A stretch of 8,092 nt of DNA from Bacteriovoracaceae bacterium (GTDB lineage Bacteria; Bdellovibrionota; UBA1018). A program made the translations under genes and the position numbers. Below are positions 1-5,990 of this stretch, in pieces. The DNA lies in NCBI GenBank assembly GCA_947446835.1, contig CANFHS010000106.1:1-8092 (forward strand), in the 5' to 3' direction. Positions within the stretch are counted from its first letter, which is position 1; each line of letters starts with the position of its first letter. A model generated the notes under the pieces. That model saw only the letters and a program-made list of their open reading frames with translations, ran no database searches and was not told the DNA's origin.

Positions 1-1
1 G

Positions 2-175
2 CCGTTCGGGGTCAACTCGCTTCTGGGCAACCTTTACCTGCGTGGCGGCATCGAGGGATTCAAGAAGGTGGATTCCTACGGCGTCCGCGCGGCGGACGGG
101 CAGATTGCCTGGTTTGCCGGGGCCGGCGTCCGATTCGACGACCAGGACATCCGGCTCCTGTTCACGTTGCGGTGA
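2..175 (+). CDS. MCE/MlaD-family lipid transport protein, C-terminal end (partial)
   Basis: Only the last 57 residues are in the window; the gene starts upstream. The peptide runs from PFGVNSLLGNLYLRGG to VRFDDQDIRLLFTLR and ends in TGA. Alternating polar and hydrophobic residues with glycines (YLRGGIEGF, WFAGAGVRFDDQDIRLLF) look like outer-membrane-type beta strands. The ending 'GAGVRFDDQDIRLLF' resembles the C-terminus of MCE-domain proteins (MlaD-like substrate-binding subunits) of delta-proteobacteria, where an MCE domain is followed by a beta-rich tail. By family knowledge such proteins bind phospholipid in the periplasm and work with an ABC permease and ATPase, whose genes would be expected upstream but cannot be seen here. 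The next gene follows after 14 bases on the same strand, so the two are probably co-transcribed. Another beta-barrel outer-membrane protein remains possible, because the diagnostic MCE domain is outside the window. Confidence 0.7.
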   Translation, partial: PFGVNSLLGNLYLRGGIEGFKKVDSYGVRAADGQIAWFAGAGVRFDDQDIRLLFTLR

Positions 176-189
176 GAAAGGCCTGGGGA

Positions 190-1224
190 ATGCGAAAGCC
201 GTGGCTTTGGCTCGGGCTGGTGGTGCTGCCTTTCGGCCCGCTGGATCCGAAGCTCGCGGCCCGGAAATCCTGGAGCGGCTTCGATGCGCAGGGGCCCGAG
301 CTGCTGCTCGTGGTGGCCCGGCGCTTCGGCGCGGAGGAGCAGGTTCCGTCAGACTGTCGTGCCTGGCAGGAGGGGCTGCAGGCATTGCCCGAAGCGCGGA
401 GCCCCTGGGGCCCGGAATACTCGGCCTGGGGCGCCTGGGACTCCGAGGCGCGGTCGCAGGTGGACGGCTGCGACGGCTTTCCGTGCGACGTGAAGCTGGA
501 TGAATCGGAAGTTTCGCGCATGGCGGCCGTTCCGCGCGAAAAGCGCCTTGAGGTGTTCCTCCGTCAGCTGGCAGCGCGCAGTGAGGTCTACCTGGCCACG
601 AGCGCCCGGCCCGACCTGGAGTGGCCAGGAGGCCGGGTGGAGCCCTGGAGCGACTTCGAGAAGGAGGGGCTGCGTTCCCCGCTGACCCGACCCTCCGTGC
701 CCGAGCTGGTGGTCAGGAAGCTCGACATCGCGCCGGGCAGGATGAAGCCCGTGCGACAGATCCTGGATCGGCGCCTGGTTGCGAACCGCGAGGCGGCCAC
801 GTTGTGGGTGAGGGACGTGTATAGCGACCATTTTTTCGACGCCTGGGGCGAGTGGCTCCACGCGGAATGCCATGAGGCCAAGCCCGCCACCGCTGGCGAG
901 TCGGCCCGGCCGGGCTCGGTGGACGTGACCCTGGCCCTCCGGGTGGAACTGGACCTGCTCAAGCAGACCGATCTGCTGTCCCGCCTGGGCCGGTCCCGCA
1001 TGCGATCCGGCTTCGAAAGTCATGGCAAGAAGTACCTGGAGCGCGAGCTGGAGCTGGCCCTGGCGCGCGCTCGCGAGGCGGAGCGCCGGCTTCACCCGGC
1101 CCTGGTGGCTCCGGCTTCCATCAAGCTTGAGGCGAAGGGCCTTCCGGGCGGCGGCGAGGCGGCGGTACCGGCTGGAGCCTTGGCGCCGGCCGCGAAGCCA
1201 GCTCCGGGCCCGTCCCGGTCGTGA
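190..1224 (+). CDS. Putative exported protein of unknown function, downstream of MCE gene
   Basis: The product is 344 residues and I do not recognise a named family. The ATG at 190 is preferred because AAAGG lies 8 bases upstream; an in-frame GTG at 172 overlaps the previous stop codon but has no ribosome binding site. The N-terminus (MRKPW, then hydrophobic WLWLGLVVLPFGPL, then PKLAA) looks like a signal peptide or membrane anchor, so the protein is probably periplasmic. It has four cysteines (56, 94, 99, 227), two of them in GCDGFPCDVKL around residues 93-103, which could form disulfides. A tryptophan- and acid-rich stretch (LWVRDVYSDHFFDAWGEWLH, about 205-224) looks like a structured core. 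Residues 280-303 are a charged helix rich in Glu, Arg and Ala, and the last 30 residues are a low-complexity Pro/Ala/Gly tail. Its position behind the MCE gene suggests an envelope-lipid accessory role, by inference only. The 3' end overlaps the opposite-strand membrane gene by 104 bases. Confidence 0.8.
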   Translation: MRKPWLWLGLVVLPFGPLDPKLAARKSWSGFDAQGPELLLVVARRFGAEEQVPSDCRAWQEGLQALPEARSPWGPEYSAWGAWDSEARSQVDGCDGFPCDVKLDESEVSRMAAVPREKRLEVFLRQLAARSEVYLATSARPDLEWPGGRVEPWSDFEKEGLRSPLTRPSVPELVVRKLDIAPGRMKPVRQILDRRLVANREAATLWVRDVYSDHFFDAWGEWLHAECHEAKPATAGESARPGSVDVTLALRVELDLLKQTDLLSRLGRSRMRSGFESHGKKYLERELELALARAREAERRLHPALVAPASIKLEAKGLPGGGEAAVPAGALAPAAKPAPGPSRS

Positions 1225-1414
1225 GCCCAAAGGCGGTGAGCTGGTTTTCTCCGCCCTGACCGGCACCCAGGAACAGGACCACCCAGGCCACCGCCGAGGT
1301 GACCATCATGAGGAAGCCGAGGCTCCAGAGTTCGCTATGGGCTCCTCCGGTCACTCCATTCAGGAACAGGGCAAGGCCTGCCAGGTTAACCAAGGCATTC
1401 AGCGTCTTCAGCAT
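1121..1414 (-). CDS. Small two-helix membrane protein downstream of ldhA
   Basis: The product is 97 residues. Two hydrophobic segments are visible, at about residues 5-21 (LNALVNLAGLALFLNGV) and 29-50 (LWSLGFLMMVTSAVAWVVLFLG), giving a helical hairpin. A polar tail of about 45 residues rich in Pro, Arg and Gly follows. A strong ribosome binding site, GGAGGA, lies 3 bases before the ATG, inside the 3' end of ldhA. The ATG is 29 bases before the end of the ldhA reading frame, which suggests translational coupling. I do not recognise the family. The membrane part is the convincing half. The tail reads through the antisense of the end of the neighbouring plus-strand gene and may be poorly constrained. 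It could be a small lactate-related membrane protein or an unrelated hitchhiker; the sequence does not decide. Confidence 0.6.
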   Translation of the reverse strand: MLKTLNALVNLAGLALFLNGVTGGAHSELWSLGFLMMVTSAVAWVVLFLGAGQGGENQLTAFGLTTGTGPELASRPAPRLQPVPPPRRRPEGPSPQA

Positions 1415-2453
1415 GGCTCCTCCAACTGGTGGGTTTTTCGACAGGTCGTTCTTCGGGCTGGCTTTCGATGCGATTGCGGAGCGTCTCGCCGCGGGCGAAC
1501 TCGGTCACGTTGGCGAGCGTGGTTTCCGCGATGGCTTGCAGCGCTTCGCGCGTCAGGAAGCCCTGGTGGGCCGTGATCAGCACATTGGGAAAGGTCAGCA
1601 GTCGCGCCAACGTGTCGTCCTGCAGGACCTGGTCGGACAGGTCCCTGAAGAACACGTTCTCCTCTTCCTCGTAGACGTCCAGCGCCGCGCCACCCAGGTG
1701 GCCGGACTTCAGGGCCTCGACCAGCGCGTGCGAGTCCACGAGGCCGCCCCGGCCCGTGTTGATGAGCAGGGCCCCGGCCTTCATCCGGCTGAGGGCGCTG
1801 GCGTCGATCAGGTGGTGGCTGGCGGGAGTCAGCGGCACGTGGAGCGACACCACATCGGAGCCTTCCAGCACTTCATCCAGCGGCGCGTAGCGGACCTCGG
1901 GCAGAGCGCTCAGACCGGGCACGGGTCGCAGATCGTGGGCCAGGATGTAGCAGCCGAAACCCAGCAGGATGCGCGCAAAGACCTCGCCGATGCGCCCTGT
2001 GCCCACGACCCCCACCGTCTTGCCGTGAAGGTTGAAGCCCACGAGGCCGTTGAGCGAGAAGTTCAGGTCCTGGATGCGCGAATGAGCGCGGTGGATCTTG
2101 CGGTTCAGGGTGAGGAGCAGGGCCACCGCGTGTTCCGCCACGGCATGCGGTGAGTACGCGGGCACCCGCACCACCGAAATGCCCAGCTCGCGCGCGGCAG
2201 CGAGGTCCACGTGGTTGAAGCCCGCGCAGCGCAACGCCACGAGCCGGATGCCAAGCTCCTTGAGCTCCCGAAGGACTGCCCGGTCGATCCGGTCGTTGAC
2301 GAACGAGCATACCGCGTCAGACCCTTCGGCCAGCAAGGCGGTCTGGCTCGTGAGCCGAGGCTCCAGGAAGCGGATGCGGTGACCGTGCGCCTGGTTGGCC
2401 CATTCAAAAGACGCGCGTTCGAATCCCTGGGTATCAAAAAAGGCGATGTTCAC
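1386..2453 (-). CDS. ldhA: D-lactate dehydrogenase (fermentative, NAD-dependent)
   Basis: The enzyme reduces pyruvate to D-lactate with NADH in the cytoplasm, regenerating NAD during fermentation. The protein is 355 residues and close along its whole length to E. coli LdhA as I remember it: the segments FVND, LRCAGFNHVDL, VVRVPAY and LTLNRKIHRAH are shared. The Rossmann motif GTGRIG is at 151-156 with the NAD-selecting Asp at about 174. The catalytic residues Arg235 (INTGRG), Glu264 (VYEEE) and His296 (TAHQ) are all present. The start is placed at GTG 2453 because family proteins begin at this point (VNIAFFDTQGF); AGGAG lies 12 bases upstream, which is a long spacing. In-frame ATGs at 2522 and 2555 would add a 23- or 34-residue leader unlike the family. 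About 25 extra residues at the C-terminus (from roughly SQPEERPVEK) extend past the usual end. A related 2-hydroxyacid dehydrogenase specificity is possible but less likely. Confidence 0.93.
   Translation of the reverse strand: MNIAFFDTQGFERASFEWANQAHGHRIRFLEPRLTSQTALLAEGSDAVCSFVNDRIDRAVLRELKELGIRLVALRCAGFNHVDLAAARELGISVVRVPAYSPHAVAEHAVALLLTLNRKIHRAHSRIQDLNFSLNGLVGFNLHGKTVGVVGTGRIGEVFARILLGFGCYILAHDLRPVPGLSALPEVRYAPLDEVLEGSDVVSLHVPLTPASHHLIDASALSRMKAGALLINTGRGGLVDSHALVEALKSGHLGGAALDVYEEEENVFFRDLSDQVLQDDTLARLLTFPNVLITAHQGFLTREALQAIAETTLANVTEFARGETLRNRIESQPEERPVEKPTSWRSHAEDAECLG
1418..1423 (-). promoter_or_regulatory. Shine-Dalgarno site of the small membrane protein gene
   Basis: On the minus strand GGAGGA, followed by G, lies 3 bases before the ATG at 1414. 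The site lies within the last codons of ldhA. It is the main support for the small gene being translated, although the spacing is on the short side. Confidence 0.55.
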
Positions 2454-2548
2454 GGGGGTGCAATGCTCCTGGACAGGAAGCAGAGCATCGTCCGTGCCAA
2501 GCTGCCGTTCGTTGAGGCTCATTTCCAAGGTGTCGGGATGGGCGCGGC

Positions 2549-2584
2549 GGGACAATTCCGCTCGCCGGCGGGTCGAATTGTCCC
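2549..2584. repeat. Perfect inverted repeat with 10-base arms (candidate operator)
   Basis: GGGACAATTC at 2549-2558 is mirrored exactly by GAATTGTCCC at 2575-2584, with a 16-base spacer. It sits between the divergent ldhA and cytochrome genes. The two half-sites, with centres about two and a half helical turns apart, could bind a dimeric or tetrameric regulator. In RNA the arms could also form a hairpin. I cannot name the binding protein. The right arm contains TTGTCC, a possible -35 element. Confidence 0.6.
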
Positions 2585-2607
2585 TCGGCGTCTTGACGCC
2601 GTATTTT
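2578..2607 (+). promoter_or_regulatory. Possible promoter of the cytochrome gene
   Basis: A -35-like TTGTCC (2578-2583) and a -10-like TATTTT (2602-2607) are 18 bases apart, in the most AT-rich stretch of this region. The 16-base palindrome fills nearly the whole spacer and the larger repeat's right arm overlaps the -35. A regulator bound to either dyad would therefore touch the promoter. The boxes are imperfect and the call is tentative. Confidence 0.3.
2586..2601. repeat. 16-base palindrome next to the first inverted repeat
   Basis: CGGCGTC at 2586-2592 and GACGCCG at 2595-2601 are perfect inverted copies separated by TT. The palindrome starts two bases after the larger inverted repeat and is followed by an AT-rich run (2602-2630). 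As DNA it is a compact operator-like dyad. As RNA it could be a short GC hairpin followed by a broken U run, which would resemble a weak terminator on the plus strand, but no plus-strand gene lies upstream close enough to need one. Confidence 0.5.
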
Positions 2608-2672
2608 CCATTATTTTTGTGGAGTTTAGCCTCTGGCGTCCGGCGGACTTCCTGCGTACCCTGATGGACAAC

Positions 2673-2677
2673 GAGGA
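2673..2677 (+). promoter_or_regulatory. Shine-Dalgarno site of the cytochrome gene
   Basis: GAGGA lies 9 bases before the ATG at 2687. It fixes the start codon, which also yields a clean signal peptide. Confidence 0.65.
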
Positions 2678-2686
2678 ACCGGATCG

Positions 2687-3886
2687 ATGCTCAAGCCAGT
2701 GAAATTTTCGTCGGGGATGATGGCGGTGGGTTTGCTGGGAGTGGGATGGCTGGGAGCGAGCGGTTGGGCCGCCCAGTCGGCTCCGGCGACAGCGCCCTGG
2801 AGCCAGAAGATGCGGCAGATGGCACCGCTCGTGCGGTCGTTGACCGTGGAGCTGGCCGATTCCAAGGCCCTCGAGATTCCCGCGACAAGGCAGCAGGTCA
2901 TGAGGGATTCCAGCCAGCTGGCCGAGCTGGCCCATGAGCTGCCGCAGATGCGCTCCGTTTCGCCCGACACCGACCCCACGGTGGGTCTGCTGGCCTCAGG
3001 CTTGGCCGAAGAAACCGGGCGCGCCGCCCGTGCTTTCAAGCAGGGGCAGCCGGTCTACGCGCGCCACCTGCTGCGTTCGGTGACCGGCTACTGCGTGACC
3101 TGCCACTCGCAGGCGCCCGGCGGCGAGTCCGTGGTCGCGAACCCGACCGATGCCGGAGTCCAGAAGCTCAGCCCGGTGGATCGCGCGCATCTTTTTGCCG
3201 CCACCCGTCGCTTTGATTCGGCCTTGACCGAGTACGGCAAGATCCTCGAGAGCGCTCCCGCGCGCAGCCCGGAGTGGGAAGAGTCGCTCCGCTCGTCCTT
3301 GGCCATCGCGGTCCGGGTCAAGGAGGACCCCGCGCGGGCCCAGGCCCTGGTAGACCGGGCCTTGAAAGCGGGCAGCGCTTCGGAGTCGCTCAAGAGCGCA
3401 GCGCGGGGCTGGCAAGCCAGCTTGCTGGAGTGGATGGCGGAGGCGCGCAGCCCCGGTGCCCAGGACCCGCAGTCGCTGCTCAAACGGGCCCAGGAGTGGG
3501 CGGCCCGCGCTGACAAGCTGAACTCCTTCCCCATGGACCGTTCGGGCCTGGTGGCCGATCTGCGGGCCGCGGGCCTGCTGCACCAGTTCCTGCGCACGCG
3601 TCCCCAGGGCGCCGCCCTGGCGGATGCGCTTTACCTGCTGGCGCGTGTGCAGCTTCCCTTGGGCGAATTGCCGATTGCCGAGCTGCCGCAGCTGTATTTC
3701 GCGGCCTGCGTCCGGAGCGCACCGCATTCGCCGATCGCGGCACGCTGCTACCAGGGCTACGAGGAGGAGGTCCGGGCCGGTTTCACCGGCAGCTCGGGAA
3801 CGGACATCCCCGCGGACGAGCTGGATCGCCTGAAGGGCCTTCGTCAGCTCGCGCAGCCGGAAACCCGCCGCAACCCGCGCACCTGA
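2687..3886 (+). CDS. Exported single-haem c-type cytochrome with c'-like domain and helical C-terminal region
   Basis: The product is 399 residues. A signal peptide is clear: MLKPVKF, a hydrophobic core (MMAVGLLGVGWLGASG) and a probable cleavage near WAA-Q at about residue 29, so it is exported to the periplasm. One haem-attachment motif, CVTCH, lies at 136-140 (TGYCVTCHSQ). It follows about 100 residues that look all-helical, so the haem site would be on the last helix, as in cytochrome c'/c556 (class II) proteins. After residue 150 comes about 250 residues of Ala/Leu/Glu-rich helices with features of TPR-like repeats (for example HLFAATRRFDSALTEYGKILESAP at 167-190). The C-terminal part also holds two cysteines (CVRSAPHSPIAARC, about 344-357). 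A role in electron transfer or redox sensing is likely; the partner is unknown. It is divergent from ldhA and convergent with serB, so it is probably transcribed alone. No named family is claimed. Confidence 0.85.
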   Translation: MLKPVKFSSGMMAVGLLGVGWLGASGWAAQSAPATAPWSQKMRQMAPLVRSLTVELADSKALEIPATRQQVMRDSSQLAELAHELPQMRSVSPDTDPTVGLLASGLAEETGRAARAFKQGQPVYARHLLRSVTGYCVTCHSQAPGGESVVANPTDAGVQKLSPVDRAHLFAATRRFDSALTEYGKILESAPARSPEWEESLRSSLAIAVRVKEDPARAQALVDRALKAGSASESLKSAARGWQASLLEWMAEARSPGAQDPQSLLKRAQEWAARADKLNSFPMDRSGLVADLRAAGLLHQFLRTRPQGAALADALYLLARVQLPLGELPIAELPQLYFAACVRSAPHSPIAARCYQGYEEEVRAGFTGSSGTDIPADELDRLKGLRQLAQPETRRNPRT

Positions 3887-3910
3887 GTCCTCAGACCCGG
3901 GGCTCTGGTG

Positions 3911-5119
3911 CTAGGGGAGCAGCTCCTGGAGCTCGCGGCCTGACAGGCCAAGCAGGTACAGGATCGAGCTCAGGCTGCTCTGTTCCAGCGCGCAGTCCGC
4001 GCTCTGGCGCAGCACGGGTTTGGCCTTGAAGGCAATTCCAAGCCCCGCCTTTTCGAGCATCAGCAGGTCGTTGGCGCCGTCCCCGACAGCAATGACCTGG
4101 TCCAGCGGAATGCCCTCGGCCCGGGCCAGCTCCTCCAGGAGCTCGGCCTTGCGGTGGGCGTTGACGATGGGCAGCTGCACCTGGCCGGTCGCGCGGCCTT
4201 GGCTCATCTCCAGCTCGTTGGCAAAAGCGCGGTCGATGCCCAGGCGGCTCCGGATGCGCTCGGCCAGGCAGCCAAAGCCGCCGCTGATGAGCGCGGTCCG
4301 GTAGCCCAGGGCCTTGAGCGCGCGGATCAGCTCTTCGGCACCGGGCGTGAGCTCGATGCGTGAGTACACCGCGTCGATCTGCGCCTCAGTCAGGCCGCGC
4401 AGCTTTTCCACGCGGAGGCGCAGGCTTTCATCATAGTCCATGCCGCCTTGCATGGCCGCATGGGTCACGGCCGCCACTTCGTCATGACGTCCCAGTTCTC
4501 GCGCCAGTTCGTCGATGCCTTCGGACTGGATCAAGGTCGAATCCAGGTCGAACACGATCATGCGTTTGGCGCGTCGGTAAAGTCCTTCGGACTGGAAGGC
4601 GATGTCGACTCCCACCTCGCGGGAAAGGGCCAGCAGCTCGCGCTTGAGCTCGGCCAGATCCACCGGGTTCAGGTTCGACACCAGCAGCTCCACGCACCCG
4701 AAGTGCCCCTCGGAAAGGCGCTGGATCTCGTCGATGTTGAAGCGGTGGCGCGCCAGGGTCTCGGCCACCCGGTGCAGGGCCCGGGCGGGTACCTGGCCGG
4801 CGATGAGGGTCACCGCGAAGCGGCTGGCGCGCGGTGAGAACCGCGGGTGCTCGGCCAGCTCGGTCGCGGTCAAGGTGCGGAACACCAGCTTCAGGTCCAT
4901 CTGGACGCAGAAGGCCTGGAGCGATCGCAGCAGCTCTTCGCGTGCCGACGCCTGGATCTCGAAAAGCAGCGACAGGCTCAGGACCGGCGGGATGACCGAC
5001 TGCCCGATGTCCAGCAGCCGCGCCTGGTGCTCGTCCAGGACGGCAGCCAGGCCCGAAGTGATGCCGGGGGTATCCCTTCCGGTGACCGTGACCAGGATGA
5101 CCGGCAGCTCGGGCGACAT
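3911..5119 (-). CDS. serB: Phosphoserine phosphatase with two N-terminal ACT domains
   Basis: The enzyme removes phosphate from O-phospho-L-serine, the last step of serine synthesis, in the cytoplasm. The 402-residue protein has two ACT-like regions at about 6-80 (VTVTGRDTPGITSGLAAVL) and 101-175 (FAVTLIAGQVPARALHRVAE), then a HAD phosphatase domain from about 185. HAD motifs are complete: the nucleophile and acid Asp191 and Asp193 in VFDLDST, SGGF at 279-282, Lys324, and GDGAND at 346-351. This layout matches the long, ACT-containing SerB proteins such as mycobacterial SerB2, where the ACT domains bind amino acids and adjust activity. Feedback control by serine is therefore plausible but inferred. 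The ATG at 5119 starts 4 bases after the stop of the upstream amidase gene, with GGAG inside that gene's end, so the two are probably one translation-coupled operon. Confidence 0.95.
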   Translation of the reverse strand: MSPELPVILVTVTGRDTPGITSGLAAVLDEHQARLLDIGQSVIPPVLSLSLLFEIQASAREELLRSLQAFCVQMDLKLVFRTLTATELAEHPRFSPRASRFAVTLIAGQVPARALHRVAETLARHRFNIDEIQRLSEGHFGCVELLVSNLNPVDLAELKRELLALSREVGVDIAFQSEGLYRRAKRMIVFDLDSTLIQSEGIDELARELGRHDEVAAVTHAAMQGGMDYDESLRLRVEKLRGLTEAQIDAVYSRIELTPGAEELIRALKALGYRTALISGGFGCLAERIRSRLGIDRAFANELEMSQGRATGQVQLPIVNAHRKAELLEELARAEGIPLDQVIAVGDGANDLLMLEKAGLGIAFKAKPVLRQSADCALEQSSLSSILYLLGLSGRELQELLP

Positions 5120-5123
5120 GGGT

Positions 5124-5939
5124 TCAGAGTCTCCGGTTCTGAAGGCAGGGGATTTCGCGACGCACGCGGTTCAGCTCGTCATTGCTCAGGTCGGCCCAGG
5201 TGACCCCGATCCCGGATGGGCGTTCGGCCAGGATGCGACCCCAGGGGTCGACGATGCGGGTGTGACCGTGGGTCTGCCGGCCCGGGTAGTGCTCGCCCCA
5301 CTGGGCCGGGGCGATGAAATAGGCCTGGTTCTCGATGGCGCGAGCCCGGGTCAGCGAGTCCCAGTGCGCCTTGCCAGTCAGCGCGGTGAAGGCCGAGGGC
5401 AGGAAAATGGCCGCCGCGTCCTTTTCGGAGTACTTCCGGAACAGCTCGGGGAACCGCAGGTCGTAGCAGACGGCCATTCCGAAGTCGCCGAGCGACGTCT
5501 TGGCCAGGACCGGCTTCTTGCCGGCCGCCACCAGGTCGCTTTCGCGGTAGGCGGTCTTGTCGCCGGCCAGCTCGGCATCAAAAAGGTGCATCTTGTCGTA
5601 GCGGGCCACGATCTCGCCGTCCGAGGCGATCATCAGGCTGGAGTTGGTGATCTTGGCGGCCCCTTTGGCCCGGCTCCGGGTCTTGAGCGCCATGCTGCCG
5701 CCCAGGATGTGGACGTCGTATTCGGCCGCCCATTCCTGCAGCGTGGACACCACCACGCCGTCCAGGGTCTCGGCTCCTTCACGCCAGTCGGCGGATTTTT
5801 CGCAGAACAGGGCAAAGTTCTCGGGGAATGCCACCAGATCGGGCTTCCGGTCCAGGGCCTCGAGGAAAAGCTGGTGGGCCTGGGACAGGTTTCGGGCCTT
5901 GTCCGGGGTCGAATTCATCTGGATGGCGGCGACTCTCAT
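5124..5939 (-). CDS. Carbon-nitrogen hydrolase (nitrilase superfamily), Nit1/Nit2-like amidase
   Basis: The protein is 271 residues, the usual length for a single-domain nitrilase-superfamily amidase. The catalytic triad is visible: Glu40 (LVAFPENFAL), Lys116 (RYDKMHLFD) and Cys158 (GMAVCYDLRFPELF). The motifs HLFD, CYDLRFPELFR and the ending REIPCLQNRR match the Nit1/YbeM group, whose characterised members hydrolyse deaminated glutathione as a metabolite-repair reaction; omega-amidase (Nit2) is the nearest alternative. The exact substrate cannot be read from sequence. It is cytoplasmic, with no signal peptide. It is the first gene of a two-gene unit with serB. Only a weak TGAG is seen just before the ATG, so the ribosome binding site is poor. 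It is divergent from hisS across 51 bases. Confidence 0.9.
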   Translation of the reverse strand: MRVAAIQMNSTPDKARNLSQAHQLFLEALDRKPDLVAFPENFALFCEKSADWREGAETLDGVVVSTLQEWAAEYDVHILGGSMALKTRSRAKGAAKITNSSLMIASDGEIVARYDKMHLFDAELAGDKTAYRESDLVAAGKKPVLAKTSLGDFGMAVCYDLRFPELFRKYSEKDAAAIFLPSAFTALTGKAHWDSLTRARAIENQAYFIAPAQWGEHYPGRQTHGHTRIVDPWGRILAERPSGIGVTWADLSNDELNRVRREIPCLQNRRL

Positions 5940-5970
5940 GGGCTCAAAAAATACTCAATCCGAGCGACGA

Positions 5971-5978
5971 AGTATAGT
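5971..5978. promoter_or_regulatory. Overlapping -10-like boxes for divergent hisS and amidase genes
   Basis: TATAGT on the plus strand (5973-5978) would place a hisS transcript start around 5985, only a few bases before the ATG at 5991. TATACT on the minus strand (5976-5971) could serve the amidase gene, giving a leader of about 25 bases. Both lie in AGTATAGTACT, a short dyad. No good -35 box is seen at the expected distance on either strand, so the call rests on the -10 matches and their rarity in GC-rich DNA. Confidence 0.4.
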
Positions 5979-5990
5979 ACTGCCTTTTCC

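Noticed and set aside
349..1266. A 305-residue minus-strand open frame opposite the exported protein gene
   Set aside because: The plus-strand gene has a signal peptide, a plausible ribosome binding site and a structured composition. The minus frame is low-complexity and has no recognisable domain.
1299..2153. A 284-residue plus-strand open frame opposite ldhA
   Set aside because: The minus strand encodes a full D-lactate dehydrogenase. The plus-strand frame is Gln/His/Arg-rich shadow sequence with no motif, as is usual in GC-rich genes.
2996..3727. A 243-residue minus-strand open frame opposite the cytochrome gene
   Set aside because: It overlaps the CxxCH-containing gene completely and shows no signal, motif or ribosome binding site of its own.
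3887..3910. Possible terminator hairpin between the cytochrome and serB stops (CAGACCCGGGGCTCTG)
   Set aside because: Only four outer base pairs form, then a mismatch, and no T run follows on either strand.
4602..5990. A long plus-strand open frame continuous with hisS, which would add over 460 residues to its N-terminus
   Set aside because: It is antisense to serB and the amidase gene, both of which carry complete catalytic motifs. The translated extension is Arg/Ser-rich with no domain, and HisRS has its normal N-terminus at the ATG at 5991.
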